DNA of 64,000 nucleotides. Source: Dyadobacter sp. 3J3. GTDB lineage: Bacteria; Bacteroidota; Bacteroidia; Cytophagales; Spirosomataceae. Position numbers and translations under genes: made by a program. Below are positions 16,815-26,786 of this stretch, piece by piece; the stretch's first letter is position 1, and every line of letters begins with the position of its first letter. The notes beneath the pieces are model-generated. The model was not told the origin of the DNA. It ran no database searches and was given only the letters and a program-made list of their open reading frames with translations. The DNA lies in contig NZ_VTOL01000003.1 of NCBI RefSeq assembly GCF_009801115.1, positions 62,001-126,000 on the forward strand, read 5' to 3'.

Positions 16815-18659
16815 TTATGAAACGTCAATTCTTTGCAATTGCGTGAAGAGTTCAAGAAACTCGATTGATATGAACTCAGGGAATTCCTCAAAAACGTCTT
16901 CTAAAATTTTCTTTTTAAAACCATCATTCTTGTATTCTGGCTTCTTAAAAAACGGAAATGCATCCTTAACTAATTCCTCTAACCTATGACCAGGGTAGTT
17001 CAAAATCCAGTTAGGAACCAAAATTTTAAAACCATTAATCATTTTACATTCTGAAAGACCTTCTACCAATAATTCATGATCTGCTTTTATTTTCAATAGT
17101 CCTGTAACTTTTTCACTTACTGTTTGCATTTGATCATTATCAATGCCTGATATTTTCGAAATTTTATCCGTTTCTTTAAAACCAATTTTTTCTTTGTCAA
17201 TAACCTTTTCTAAAAGAAGAAATATTCCCAAAAAGAAAGGTTCAAAAAGATAATTTTCAATACTGTACCTTTTGTTCTCGCCTAACACTTTAATATTGTC
17301 ATAACTGACATTCCCACTGTCATTATCGATTATTCCAGCGACATACTTGTTTCCAGCGCTTAATAATTCTTTTGTAAAACGTTTTACTTTTTCGCATCCA
17401 CCATCCTCTTTTCCTGTTGACACAAAAGTCAAGGACACATCTTGCAGCAGCTTGTCGCTAATAAGAGAATATATTGAGTTATAAACTATAAAATCAATAT
17501 TTGATTCAACAAATACTTGCCGTTTGTCCTCGTACAGTAAATTCAAATTATTCAACCCCGCAGTTAGGGATTTAATAGCTTTCTTTTTTCCAATTTTTAT
17601 TGGATAACCTTTTTCTCTATCCATTAAATAAATTGCAGATTCCGGGACTAATGCTATCGTTGTAGGAGAATGGGTAGTCATTATCACCTTGACGCCATTT
17701 GCTCCCACTATTACATCTTGTATGACATCCAATAATAATTTAGACATTGAAGGATGTAATAGAGAATCGGGTTCATCAAACAGAATTAATTGAGGAAAAT
17801 TGCCTCCTATTGTCGATGAGTATAGCGCAAAAATCAAAGACATAATTGTCTTTTCACCTGAAGACAAAAATAGGAAATAGATCAAATTACCATTTTCAAC
17901 ATCTTTAAGCTGCACCTGTGGAATATAATCTTCGTTCATTGGTGTTTCGTAAACTACACGGTACTTAAAATTTGCTCTTTCTAAGATTTCATTGAATACT
18001 ACCCATGGTGCCTTTTTACCGGAAGTTAGGTGATTGTAATATTTATTTTTTAAGTAAAATTGGTAAAATAACAATTGTATAGAGGGAGAAAACAGCTCAT
18101 TTAGCACATCAAGAAAAACTATATAATCATTTATCGTTAGGTCACTTGGTGCCTTATTACTCTTATCACATAAATCTTTAACATATTTAAGCTTATGTTC
18201 CTGTATTTTAACAATATCATTTTGGAAATGCATAAGATTTGTCGCCAGATTCCCAATCGCATGTGATCTAAAAAATTCCAAAATAACTTGGTTTAGAGCA
18301 GCAACTTCTTCCTCCAAATTTTGGTATTTAATATGTCTGGTAAGTGATAATGCCATGACAATAGGCCGCAAGATGCCCCAACTCGTTGTTAAGTCATTTA
18401 CTAAATTATTTTCGTTGCCATCTATATAATTCAAACCTGGACTTACATAAACGGCATTTTCTAATATCTTATTTTCGTCGTCATATATACCTCCAAAACG
18501 CGAATAATCCCGTACCATCCCTTGACATGCGTTCAAGATCCACTGTAACAATTGAGTTTTACCTGAACCATTTTCTCCTGTCAAAACGGTAAAATCATTT
18601 AAATCGATTGGACCGGCATCTTTTAAAATCTGGTCATTGCCTTGTAAATGTAAAATCAT
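16815..18659 (-). CDS. OLD-like AAA ATPase fused to DUF4435/Toprim-like domain
   Basis: 614 aa. N-terminal ABC-type ATPase: Walker A GENGSGKT (residues 28-35), a signature LSSGEKT around residue 270, Walker B LILFDEPDSLLHP near 295 and switch histidine MTTHSP. The C-terminal half has the Toprim-like DUF4435 marks: VFVESNIDFIVY (about 385), GIIDNDSG (about 445) and SIENYLFEP (about 466). This is the architecture of OLD nucleases and of the two PARIS proteins joined in one chain, systems that abort infection. It is alone, antisense to its neighbours and bounded by a terminator, as expected of a defence cargo gene. Confidence 0.8.
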   Translation of the reverse strand: MILHLQGNDQILKDAGPIDLNDFTVLTGENGSGKTQLLQWILNACQGMVRDYSRFGGIYDDENKILENAVYVSPGLNYIDGNENNLVNDLTTSWGILRPIVMALSLTRHIKYQNLEEEVAALNQVILEFFRSHAIGNLATNLMHFQNDIVKIQEHKLKYVKDLCDKSNKAPSDLTINDYIVFLDVLNELFSPSIQLLFYQFYLKNKYYNHLTSGKKAPWVVFNEILERANFKYRVVYETPMNEDYIPQVQLKDVENGNLIYFLFLSSGEKTIMSLIFALYSSTIGGNFPQLILFDEPDSLLHPSMSKLLLDVIQDVIVGANGVKVIMTTHSPTTIALVPESAIYLMDREKGYPIKIGKKKAIKSLTAGLNNLNLLYEDKRQVFVESNIDFIVYNSIYSLISDKLLQDVSLTFVSTGKEDGGCEKVKRFTKELLSAGNKYVAGIIDNDSGNVSYDNIKVLGENKRYSIENYLFEPFFLGIFLLLEKVIDKEKIGFKETDKISKISGIDNDQMQTVSEKVTGLLKIKADHELLVEGLSECKMINGFKILVPNWILNYPGHRLEELVKDAFPFFKKPEYKNDGFKKKILEDVFEEFPEFISIEFLELFTQLQRIDVS

Positions 18660-18784
18660 TCTGTTTCAAAATTATAATGGAGGCTACTTTCTTGGCTAAT
18701 GTAGGTATTTTTTTATCTCGTTTTTGATAAAGCCGCTAAGCTTATAAATATTCGCTGTCATGTCAATGTTGTCAATATTTTAAC

Positions 18785-18803
18785 ATACTTATATTGTAAG
18801 TAT
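18785..18803. promoter_or_regulatory. 19-bp phage operator palindrome, copy B
   Basis: ATACTTATATTGTAAGTAT; its reverse complement is identical to copy D at 45998. It lies 52 bp before the tail fibre start, within the 195-bp gap that also contains the start of the leftward ATPase gene. A TATATTTA element 7 bp further on could be the -7 box for the rightward transcript. Confidence 0.75.
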
Positions 18804-18854
18804 TTTTAATTATATTTACGATATAAAAAGATTACCATACACACACTACGAAAA

Positions 18855-21800
18855 ATGGGATTACTTGCCGGGATTGGCGACTTTGGTTTGGACGCAATAC
18901 TTCAAGCTGCCCTTGATGCAAAAGTAAAAGCTGTATTGGCTGCAAATTCAGCTGAAGAATCATTAATTTCAGTGCTAGGACCATTTAAACCACAAAATAC
19001 ATCATGGAATGTATTAACAAATACTCCAAATTTATCTGCACTTGGATTAGTACAATCCGATCAAGGAAAGTTATGGATTGTTGCAGTTGGCGGGACCAGT
19101 AATTTAACCGGAACATCAATAACGTATAATATTGGTGATTCAGTTTACTGGAGTGGTCAAAATTGGGTGCGTAGGGCATTCACTATATCTTCAAAAAGTA
19201 TAGGAACCACAGAACTTAAAGATGCATCCGTTACGCCTAATAAGACTACGTTCTTTACTTACGGTAAAAATTTATTTAATAAATACCTTGTAATAGAGGG
19301 ATCAGCTGTAAATAATTCTGGAGCAATACAATCTAGTCAATCTACGTACTCAATAAGTGGAAAGTGTTCAGTTTTACCTTTAACGACTTATACTTTGTCT
19401 GGGAGTATATTCAGCCCGGCATTTGTTAAGGTTAGGTTCGAAGACGAGCTTGGTAACTTTTTAGGTGTTTACAATGCTAACAGTGCAAATTTCACAAGCC
19501 TACCTGCCACTTTTTCTACACCGGCTAATTGCACGAACCTTATTTTTAACACAAAAACGGCTTCATCTGGCAATTACGACAACATTCAATTAGAATTGGG
19601 TTCCGTAGCTACTTCTTACGAACCATTCAAACTTAATGTTTCATTTCCTTTGCTTGGGTTACCACTTAATTCGGTAACAAAAGATTCTATATTAGATAGA
19701 GTTGTGTCTGCCATAAAAACAGATTTTATCATTGCCGGTAAAAATAAAATTGACAAATCTGCAATTGTTGAAAACTTAGTTATTACTGATACTGGCCTGA
19801 TAAATGCTTCTAATGGGTATTCTATTGTTAAATGTGAAGTAAAGCCATTAGCTCAATATATTTACAGTGGCGTTATGAATGCTCAAAGTGGGGTTAGAAT
19901 AAGATTTGAAGATTCTTCAGGTACTTTTCTTGGTGTTTATAACGCTGTGTCGGCAAATTTCACTACCCTCCCTGCTACATTTACGACACCAGCGAATTGT
20001 ACTAGGTTGTGGATTTCAACTAAAATAAATTCGACTTCGGATTATAATACTATTCAGCTCGAATTGGGGGCAACAGTTACACAATATGAATCTTTTTATT
20101 TAGCGTTAGATTCAATTTATACTAATGCGTTGAGCTCTTTTTCTAAATATGATATTGATTATATATTATCTAAGTTCAGCGTTAAAGGAAAGAATTTAAT
20201 TGATAAGAATAAAATAATAGAAGGGTTAACTTTAAACAATTCCGGGTCGATACTTTCGCTTGCTAATTATTCAATGATTCTTGTAAATGTACTACCTAAT
20301 ACAGCTTACACATATTCTGGAGTAATTGGATTTCCTAGTGGAACCAAAGTTCGTTTTGAGCAATCTGACGGAACATTTATTAGCGTTTACAACGCTAATG
20401 GCGCAAATTTCACCACCTTGCCTGCAACTTTTACGACACCAGCGAATTGTACTAGATTGTGGATTTCAACTAAAATAAATTCAACTTCAGATTACAATAC
20501 TATTCAGCTTGAGCTAGGATCTGTTGCAACAGTATACGAAGCTTATAAAATAACTATGTCTTCTGATAATGTTGATTTATCCAGCGTTTACACAAAAGCA
20601 CAGTCGGATTTAATTTATGGAAAGTTGACAGTTCCATCTAAAAACTTAATAAATAAAGACTTAATTCAAGAAAATAAGGGTTTAACTAATACAACTGGCC
20701 TTATTGTAACACAGGCTGGTTATGCTATATGTCCGGCAGTAGTTGAACCTTCAACTCAATATGTATATTCTGGAACGATGGTTCTACCTCAATATGTTAA
20801 AATCAGATTTGAGGATGCTTCCGGTGCTTTTTTGGGACTTTACAATTCGAATTCCGCTGATTTTTCAACGCTCCCTGCTGTATTTTATACCCCTGCTAAC
20901 TGTGTGAAAATTTACATTACTGTTAAAACAGTAGGGACTTCAGATTATAACTCAATTCAATTAGAGAAAGGTGCCGTTCCAACAACGTATATTGCATTTG
21001 GCAATAAGATACCATCAAGCCAACTTGATCTTGTTTTATACTACACAAAGGCGCAATCCGACGCTACTTTCGCTAACGCGGCATCTTTTTATACAAAAGT
21101 GCAATCTGATTTGCTATATGCAAAATATACGATCCAAGGAAAGAATTTATTCAACAAAGCTGCAGTAATTGAAGGGCAAGCTGTGTCCAATACTGGGGCC
21201 ATTGTTAATGATGCTACTTACGCAATAACAGAAAAAATTACTGTAACCCCTTCGACAGTTTATACTCTTTCAGGTGCGATAGGCGGTGCGCCATTTATTA
21301 AGATTCGTTATGAGCAATCTGACGGAACTTTTATTAGTGTTTACAATGCGAATAGTGCAAATTTCACCAACCTACCTGCTACTTTTACGACACCAGCCGG
21401 ATGTACAAAGGTTATAATAAATGTAAAAGCTAATTCGACCTCGGATTATAATACTATTCAGATTGAGCTAGGATCTGTTGCAACATCTTACGTTTCATTT
21501 GGGAGTAAATTAGATGCCTCAAACATTGACCTTTCATCGTATTACACTAAAAATCAAACAGATGCAGTCTTCGTAAAACCAAACGTTCCAAGTAAAAATT
21601 TAATTGATAAAAGTAAAATAATTGAAGCGCAAGCTGTAAATAATACAGGCGCAATAGTAAATCAATCCGGTTACGCGATTACCGAAAAAATTACTGTTTT
21701 GCCTCTAACATCTTACACTTTATCTGGAACAGTTCAGAATCCACAGTACGTAAAGATTCGGTATGAAGATGCAGGTGGTGCACTTTTGGGCGTTTATAAC

Positions 21801-22634
21801 GCGAATTCTGCAAACTTTTCAACATTGCCTGCAACCTTTACTACACCTAGTCTATGCGTAAAGGTAATTATTAACGTCAAGGCCGCTGGTACATCAAACT
21901 ACGACACAGTTCAACTTGAATTAGGTACAGTCGCAACAGGATATACAGCCGGAATAAATAAAATTAATCCAGATTATTTAGATCTAAGCGCGCTGAATTT
22001 AAGCGGGTACGTCAGTAAAGCTTCGTATCTAATTTGGCAAGGTAAAAAATGGGCTTTTCTTGGTGATAGTATTACTGCCCAAGGCTATTACATTCCATAT
22101 GTGCAGGCTGTGCACGGATTTACTTGGGAAAAAGATGGTATTGGTGGAAGTTGTATTGCCCAGGGGAAAGAGGATATTGAAAATGACGGCGTTCATAGAA
22201 CAGCATTTGTAGACAGAATAGCTGGCATAACAGCAATGGCGGCCGATGGAATATTTATTTTTGGTGGAACAAACGACTGGTATTATAATGTACCTATTGG
22301 CGTAGTTACTGACACGGTAAAAACTACGTTTTACGGAGCGCTAAAATATCTGCTAGCCACTTTACAATCTCAAAATGTTGGAAAAACGATCGTGATTTGC
22401 ACTCCCCTTCAACGTGGCAATAGCCGGGCTAATTATACAGCTCAGAAAGCTTATGCAGATGCAATTAAAGAAGTGTCCGGGATGTATTCTGTGCCGCTTC
22501 TTGATTTGTTTAATAGCTCTGGAATAACCTACGAAAATATTGGTCAATTTACCAGTGATAATGTACACCCTTCCTCCGCAGTTGGCGCACCTTACATTGC
22601 TAGGAAGATGAATAGTTTTTTATTTAGAGTATAA
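18855..22634 (+). CDS. Tail fibre/spike with six repeats and C-terminal SGNH hydrolase
   Basis: 1,259 aa. The N-terminus (MGLLAGIGDFGLDAILQAAL) probably binds the virion. From residue 137 there are six repeats of about 150 residues beginning GKNL(I/F)(N/D)K and containing VYNANSANFTTLPATF and TIQLELGSVAT. Short YTKAQSDxxF tail-fibre motifs separate the later ones. The last 200 residues are an SGNH/GDSL esterase: GDSIT (Ser1072), GGTNDW and DNVHP. Such enzymes on spikes deacetylate or cleave surface glycans during adsorption. It has a TACACACACT leader and starts the packaging operon. Confidence 0.88.
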   Translation: MGLLAGIGDFGLDAILQAALDAKVKAVLAANSAEESLISVLGPFKPQNTSWNVLTNTPNLSALGLVQSDQGKLWIVAVGGTSNLTGTSITYNIGDSVYWSGQNWVRRAFTISSKSIGTTELKDASVTPNKTTFFTYGKNLFNKYLVIEGSAVNNSGAIQSSQSTYSISGKCSVLPLTTYTLSGSIFSPAFVKVRFEDELGNFLGVYNANSANFTSLPATFSTPANCTNLIFNTKTASSGNYDNIQLELGSVATSYEPFKLNVSFPLLGLPLNSVTKDSILDRVVSAIKTDFIIAGKNKIDKSAIVENLVITDTGLINASNGYSIVKCEVKPLAQYIYSGVMNAQSGVRIRFEDSSGTFLGVYNAVSANFTTLPATFTTPANCTRLWISTKINSTSDYNTIQLELGATVTQYESFYLALDSIYTNALSSFSKYDIDYILSKFSVKGKNLIDKNKIIEGLTLNNSGSILSLANYSMILVNVLPNTAYTYSGVIGFPSGTKVRFEQSDGTFISVYNANGANFTTLPATFTTPANCTRLWISTKINSTSDYNTIQLELGSVATVYEAYKITMSSDNVDLSSVYTKAQSDLIYGKLTVPSKNLINKDLIQENKGLTNTTGLIVTQAGYAICPAVVEPSTQYVYSGTMVLPQYVKIRFEDASGAFLGLYNSNSADFSTLPAVFYTPANCVKIYITVKTVGTSDYNSIQLEKGAVPTTYIAFGNKIPSSQLDLVLYYTKAQSDATFANAASFYTKVQSDLLYAKYTIQGKNLFNKAAVIEGQAVSNTGAIVNDATYAITEKITVTPSTVYTLSGAIGGAPFIKIRYEQSDGTFISVYNANSANFTNLPATFTTPAGCTKVIINVKANSTSDYNTIQIELGSVATSYVSFGSKLDASNIDLSSYYTKNQTDAVFVKPNVPSKNLIDKSKIIEAQAVNNTGAIVNQSGYAITEKITVLPLTSYTLSGTVQNPQYVKIRYEDAGGALLGVYNANSANFSTLPATFTTPSLCVKVIINVKAAGTSNYDTVQLELGTVATGYTAGINKINPDYLDLSALNLSGYVSKASYLIWQGKKWAFLGDSITAQGYYIPYVQAVHGFTWEKDGIGGSCIAQGKEDIENDGVHRTAFVDRIAGITAMAADGIFIFGGTNDWYYNVPIGVVTDTVKTTFYGALKYLLATLQSQNVGKTIVICTPLQRGNSRANYTAQKAYADAIKEVSGMYSVPLLDLFNSSGITYENIGQFTSDNVHPSSAVGAPYIARKMNSFLFRV
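19263..21975 (+). repeat. Six tandem coding repeats in the tail fibre gene
   Basis: Repeat starts lie at 19263, 19737, 20187, 20637, 21138 and 21591, so the period is 450-501 bp. Nucleotide identity is high in the core around the NANSANFTTLPATFTTPA-coding segment, especially between repeats 2 and 3, which makes recombination between units likely. Confidence 0.85.
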
Positions 22635-22645
22635 AAAATATAACA

Positions 22646-22852
22646 ATGGACTACAAAGAACTTTTAAAGAAATATATAAAACACGTTGTTGATTGTGAAT
22701 CAACCGACTTTGTACAGGATATGGAAACTATTCCTTGGAAAAAGGATGATAAATATCCAAACCAATATCCCAACCTGGAACAGTTAATTTGGACTAAGGA
22801 AGAAATTGAAGCAATAGTGGAACTTTCCGGATTCGATGAAAGAGAGGCTTAA
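22646..22852 (+). CDS. Small hypothetical phage protein
   Basis: 68 aa, acidic, beginning MDYKELLKKYIKHVVDCEST. It sits 11 bp after the fibre gene and 8 bp before the ParB-like gene, in line with operon membership. No family recognised. Confidence 0.62.
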   Translation: MDYKELLKKYIKHVVDCESTDFVQDMETIPWKKDDKYPNQYPNLEQLIWTKEEIEAIVELSGFDEREA

Positions 22853-22860
22853 ATATTTCT

Positions 22861-23487
22861 ATGAAACAGAACATAAAATTATCTATTCTCGACAACAATG
22901 AAGGGCAGATTGAAGGGCTTCCTGCGAATCCCAGATTTATTAAAGACGCTGACTTCTTAACGCTTCGCCAATCAATCATCGATGATCCGGAGTTTTTGGA
23001 TATCCGCGAAATGGTGGTTATTCCTTTTAATAAAAGGTTTGTCATTATTGGAGGAAATATGCGATTAAAAGCGATTGAAGAAGTCGTTGCTATGCTACAA
23101 ACTGAATTCGATCAGCTGGTCGAAAGCAAGCGCCATGAAAGCTTTTTCCTTGACTGGTTTGCTGCAATTACGATGCTGCGTGATAAGAAAGAGGCTCCAT
23201 GCCGGGTTCTCCCCAAAGACACACCTACCGAAAAGTTAAGAGCTTACGCCGTCAAAGATAATCTGAGTTTTGGAAAGTGGGACCACGACATGCTTAGCTC
23301 AGAGTGGGATCAAAAAGAATTGAAGCATTGGGGCATGGACGTGCCGAATCTGGTTGACGACAAAAGTGAGGAAGACCCAATTAAAGGCATCAGCAAAAAG
23401 CTTCAGGTTGAGTGCGGCGACGTAAACAAACTGGAAGATCTTTTTGAAGAGCTGCAAACTCGTGGCTTTGAATGCATTTTAAAGTAA
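22861..23487 (+). CDS. ParB/Srx-like nuclease-fold protein
   Basis: 208 aa. The N-terminal half has the ParB N-domain pattern: NPRFIKDADFLTLRQSIIDD, MVVIPFNKRFVIIGGNMRLKA (the GGNxR box), then PTEKLRAYAVKDNLSFGKWD. Phage copies of this domain commonly sit next to small terminase genes and are thought to assist packaging or DNA processing. There is no C-terminal ParB helix-turn-helix, so a partition role is unlikely. Confidence 0.75.
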   Translation: MKQNIKLSILDNNEGQIEGLPANPRFIKDADFLTLRQSIIDDPEFLDIREMVVIPFNKRFVIIGGNMRLKAIEEVVAMLQTEFDQLVESKRHESFFLDWFAAITMLRDKKEAPCRVLPKDTPTEKLRAYAVKDNLSFGKWDHDMLSSEWDQKELKHWGMDVPNLVDDKSEEDPIKGISKKLQVECGDVNKLEDLFEELQTRGFECILK

Positions 23488-23494
23488 GCCACTC

Positions 23495-24118
23495 ATGACA
23501 GATCCACGGAGAAAAGATAAACAGAAAGCGAGCGCAAGACGGGTTATCGTCGCCGAGTGCTATAAGAAAGGTATGACTATCCGTCAGACTTGCGAGGTTG
23601 TGATGAAGCAAATGGGACTGGATAAACTACCAAGTGTCAAAGCTGTTTTTAACGACCGTCATGCCCTTCTGGCTGAATGGAGAAGTGAAAGAATGAGCGA
23701 CATAGATGATATGGTTCAGCTCGAATTGCAGCGCATTGATGACGCCGTAATGGTTCTTTGGGATGCATGGCAAAAATCATCTACCGATCATAAGTCCAAA
23801 TTTACCAAGCGAAAGGGCGAGTTACCAGCAGCCGGAAAAGGGAAAGGTGACAAGGAAATTGCATCTGACAAAATAACGACAACTCATTTGGAGCAAGGCG
23901 AAAAGGAAGAAATCAACTTTGGTGATCCAAGATACATTTCTGAAATCCGTTTTCAGCTGATCGAGAGGCGTAAGCTTTTAGGTATGTATGCTCCGGAGAA
24001 GAAAGAACTGACTGGGAAAAATGGCTCTCCCCTACGCGCACCGATAACATTTCTTAGCGCCGAAAATATGACTGACGAGCAGATTGAAAAGTTTTTAAAT
24101 GATAGGGATAACCACTAA
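23495..24118 (+). CDS. Terminase small subunit
   Basis: 207 aa directly upstream of and overlapping the large terminase (20 bp). The N-terminus is basic (MTDPRRKDKQKASARRVIV) with a helix-turn-helix-like segment (KKGMTIRQTCEVVMKQMG). The centre is helical and the C-terminus (LSAENMTDEQIEKFLNDRD) is the typical tail that contacts the large subunit. It recognises the packaging site. Confidence 0.8.
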   Translation: MTDPRRKDKQKASARRVIVAECYKKGMTIRQTCEVVMKQMGLDKLPSVKAVFNDRHALLAEWRSERMSDIDDMVQLELQRIDDAVMVLWDAWQKSSTDHKSKFTKRKGELPAAGKGKGDKEIASDKITTTHLEQGEKEEINFGDPRYISEIRFQLIERRKLLGMYAPEKKELTGKNGSPLRAPITFLSAENMTDEQIEKFLNDRDNH

Positions 24119-25310
24119 GGTTTTTGATTCACTAAATGCTTCATTCTTGTCTGAAAAATATAATGTGTTTGTTCTGGAAGGAGGTTCCAGAAGTTCGAAA
24201 ACGCATAGTATTATCCAGTTTTGGATTAGATGGGCATATATAAACGAGTCTAGGACAAAGCGTGTGGTGGTTGCACGTTTGAAAGGAACATGGCTAAATG
24301 GTACCGTTTATAAAGACTTCATTGACGTTTTAAAAGGGTACGGATTATATGATCGTAAGTCTGAAAATAAAACCAATAAAATCTACACCTTATTTGGTAC
24401 AGAGTTCTGGTTTGTTGGTTTGGATGATCCTCAGAAAATACATGGTATGCAAACTGACGCTTTCTGGATAAACGAAGCTGTGGAAGCTTCAAAAGACTCA
24501 TACGATCAGCTAATGCAACGTTGTAAGGGTTTTGCGATACTTGATTACAACCCCAGTGAAGAAGAACACTGGATTTACGACAGTGTTTGTAAGCGCGAGA
24601 AAACATGGTATTCGCATAGCACTATGCTTGACAATCGACTGATCCCTAAAAATGCCAAAGAACAAATTCTATCATATGAGCCTACACCTGATAATTATAA
24701 AAATGGTACTGTCGATAAGCGCAAATGGCTGATATACGGGCTAGGCAAACGTGCTAAAATTGAAGGTCTCGTTTTTGAAAATTGGGAGATTGTTCCGGAA
24801 ATACCAAGCATGGCAATTCAGTACCAGGGGCTCGATTTTGGTTATACTAATGATGTAACAGCGCTGGAAAATGTAGGAATCTGGAAGGGAGAAAATAGTC
24901 TGTACATGGATGAGCTGTGTTATAAAACCCACATGACTTCCAGCGATATAATAAATACTTTAAAATCTGTAAATCGAAACCGCAAGATTTGGAGTGAAAG
25001 CGCCGACCCTCGTTTAGTTAATGAGATATTCGTTGCCGGATTTAATATTCATGCCGTCCAAAAATATCAAGGTTCTGTAAAAGCTGGCATTGACAAGATG
25101 AAATCAATGAAATTATTTGTCACCGAAGGTTCATTGAATATAATAAAGGAATTAAAAAACTATACGTATAAGCAGGACAAAAATGGCGTATGGCTGAATG
25201 AACCTATAGATGCATGGAATCACAGTATTGATGGATCTCGATATGTGGTAATGTCTGAATTACTTGGCAAGCCAGAGCCAAAAAGAAATCTTGGAAGTTT
25301 TTTACGATAA
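24099..25310 (+). CDS. Terminase large subunit (PBSX family)
   Basis: 403 aa. Walker A GGSRSSKT near residue 29, Walker B DAFWINEAVE near 120, and a C-terminal RNase H-like nuclease with acidic residues in LDFGYTNDVTALE, SADPRLVNEI and DAWNHSIDGSRY. It is the packaging motor and headful or cos nuclease. Length is normal for the XtmB/PBSX group. Confidence 0.93.
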   Translation: MIGITTKVFDSLNASFLSEKYNVFVLEGGSRSSKTHSIIQFWIRWAYINESRTKRVVVARLKGTWLNGTVYKDFIDVLKGYGLYDRKSENKTNKIYTLFGTEFWFVGLDDPQKIHGMQTDAFWINEAVEASKDSYDQLMQRCKGFAILDYNPSEEEHWIYDSVCKREKTWYSHSTMLDNRLIPKNAKEQILSYEPTPDNYKNGTVDKRKWLIYGLGKRAKIEGLVFENWEIVPEIPSMAIQYQGLDFGYTNDVTALENVGIWKGENSLYMDELCYKTHMTSSDIINTLKSVNRNRKIWSESADPRLVNEIFVAGFNIHAVQKYQGSVKAGIDKMKSMKLFVTEGSLNIIKELKNYTYKQDKNGVWLNEPIDAWNHSIDGSRYVVMSELLGKPEPKRNLGSFLR

Positions 25311-25321
25311 TACACACACTA

Positions 25322-26764
25322 ATGAATTACGAAACTCTTAAACAGTGGCTGAATCAGGTTTCTGATACAACCAAGCTTATAAATATTTTGTGCTCCCAAG
25401 GAAAGGATTTCAAAATTGAAGATCTGAAAAAACAGTGGGATGTAAAGGAACACGCAGTAATGAATGAGTCTATCCGTCCTAAAAGAACTGTTAATTACGA
25501 ATATGATGAATCCGATGGGAATGGTGGTTTTGTAACAAAAACTGGTACAAAACAGGAGTATGTTAATCGCATCCCTGTACCAATGCAAAAAAACATCGTT
25601 GGCAAAGCTGTTACATTCCTGTTTGGTAATCCCGTAGATATCCAGTCAGATGCAGCTTCTCCAGAGGAAATATTGGTTCTTGACGCTATAAAAAAGATTC
25701 TTGACGACAATAAAACGGATAGCCAAAACAGAGTAATAGCCAAAAATCTATTCAAAAGTACTCAGGTAGTAGAGATTTGGTATCCTGAACTGAAAGAAGA
25801 AGAGCACGAAGATTATGGATTTAAAACAAAATTCAGGCTTCGTTTGTCAATTTTTAGTCCATGGGACGGAAGTGAACTCTATCCCTATTTTGATGAAAAA
25901 GGAGATCTCATCGCTTTTAGCAGGTTGTTTGTCATTAAAGATGATGAAAACAAAAATGTTAAACATTTTGAATGTTATACCTCCGATAACTATTATTTAT
26001 GGCAGAATAATCAGCAAGGCTGGACTTTAAGTAAAAAAACACCAAACATTTTAAAACGAATTCCACTGGTTTTTGCGGAGCAGGAAGATGCGGAATGGGC
26101 CGATGTGCAATTTGCTATCGAAAGGCTTGAAATTCTTCTTTCTAGTCATGGAGACACCAATGATTATAATGGATCCCCGACGGTTGTCGCAGAAGGTCAA
26201 ATTTTAAGTTTGGGAAAAAAAGGAGAACAGGGAAAAGTAATAGAAGTTGAGAAAGGTGGTAAAGTTGGCCTTATGGTTTGGGAAGGAGCGCCGGAATCTA
26301 TTAGAATGGAAGTTGAAAACATGTTTAAGGTGATACTTACCTACACCCAAACACCAGATATATCATTCGAAGCTGTTAAAGGAATGGGGGCCATCTCCGG
26401 CATCGCTCTACGCTTATTATTTATGGATGCACATTTAAAGGTCATGGATAAGCGTGAGACATTTGATCCCTATCTAAAACGCCGTTTAAATATTATAAAA
26501 TCATTTGTCGGCTCGATGAACGTTGCCTGGGCAAAAACGGCTAGCAAGCTTAAAGTTGATGCTGAAATTATTCCATATACTATAAAAGACGTAATGGAAG
26601 AAATTAACGCCTTGGTCGTTGCAAACGGCGGTAAACCAATTATAAGTCAGATGCAGTCAGTAAATAAAGCTGGTTTAGTTTCTGATCCAGTTGCTGATTT
26701 TAAACAGATCCAGGAAGAAACAACTACGGCAAACACCTTTAGTATTTCAGGGCCGACGATATAA
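25322..26764 (+). CDS. Portal protein (SPP1 gp6-like)
   Basis: 480 aa. It carries family segments such as RIPVPMQKNIVGKAVTFLFG near residue 80, HGDTNDYNGSPTVV and the crown region GAISGIALRLLFMDAHLKV. It follows the terminase and precedes the minor head gene, the SPP1 order. A TACACACACT leader ends 1 bp before the ATG. It forms the dodecameric portal. Confidence 0.92.
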   Translation: MNYETLKQWLNQVSDTTKLINILCSQGKDFKIEDLKKQWDVKEHAVMNESIRPKRTVNYEYDESDGNGGFVTKTGTKQEYVNRIPVPMQKNIVGKAVTFLFGNPVDIQSDAASPEEILVLDAIKKILDDNKTDSQNRVIAKNLFKSTQVVEIWYPELKEEEHEDYGFKTKFRLRLSIFSPWDGSELYPYFDEKGDLIAFSRLFVIKDDENKNVKHFECYTSDNYYLWQNNQQGWTLSKKTPNILKRIPLVFAEQEDAEWADVQFAIERLEILLSSHGDTNDYNGSPTVVAEGQILSLGKKGEQGKVIEVEKGGKVGLMVWEGAPESIRMEVENMFKVILTYTQTPDISFEAVKGMGAISGIALRLLFMDAHLKVMDKRETFDPYLKRRLNIIKSFVGSMNVAWAKTASKLKVDAEIIPYTIKDVMEEINALVVANGGKPIISQMQSVNKAGLVSDPVADFKQIQEETTTANTFSISGPTI

Positions 26765-26786
26765 TTACAAAAACAGAAACAACTGA

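Noticed and set aside
19263..21975. Regularly spaced repeats that could suggest a CRISPR array
   Set aside because: Units are 450-501 bp, in frame, and encode a fibre domain.
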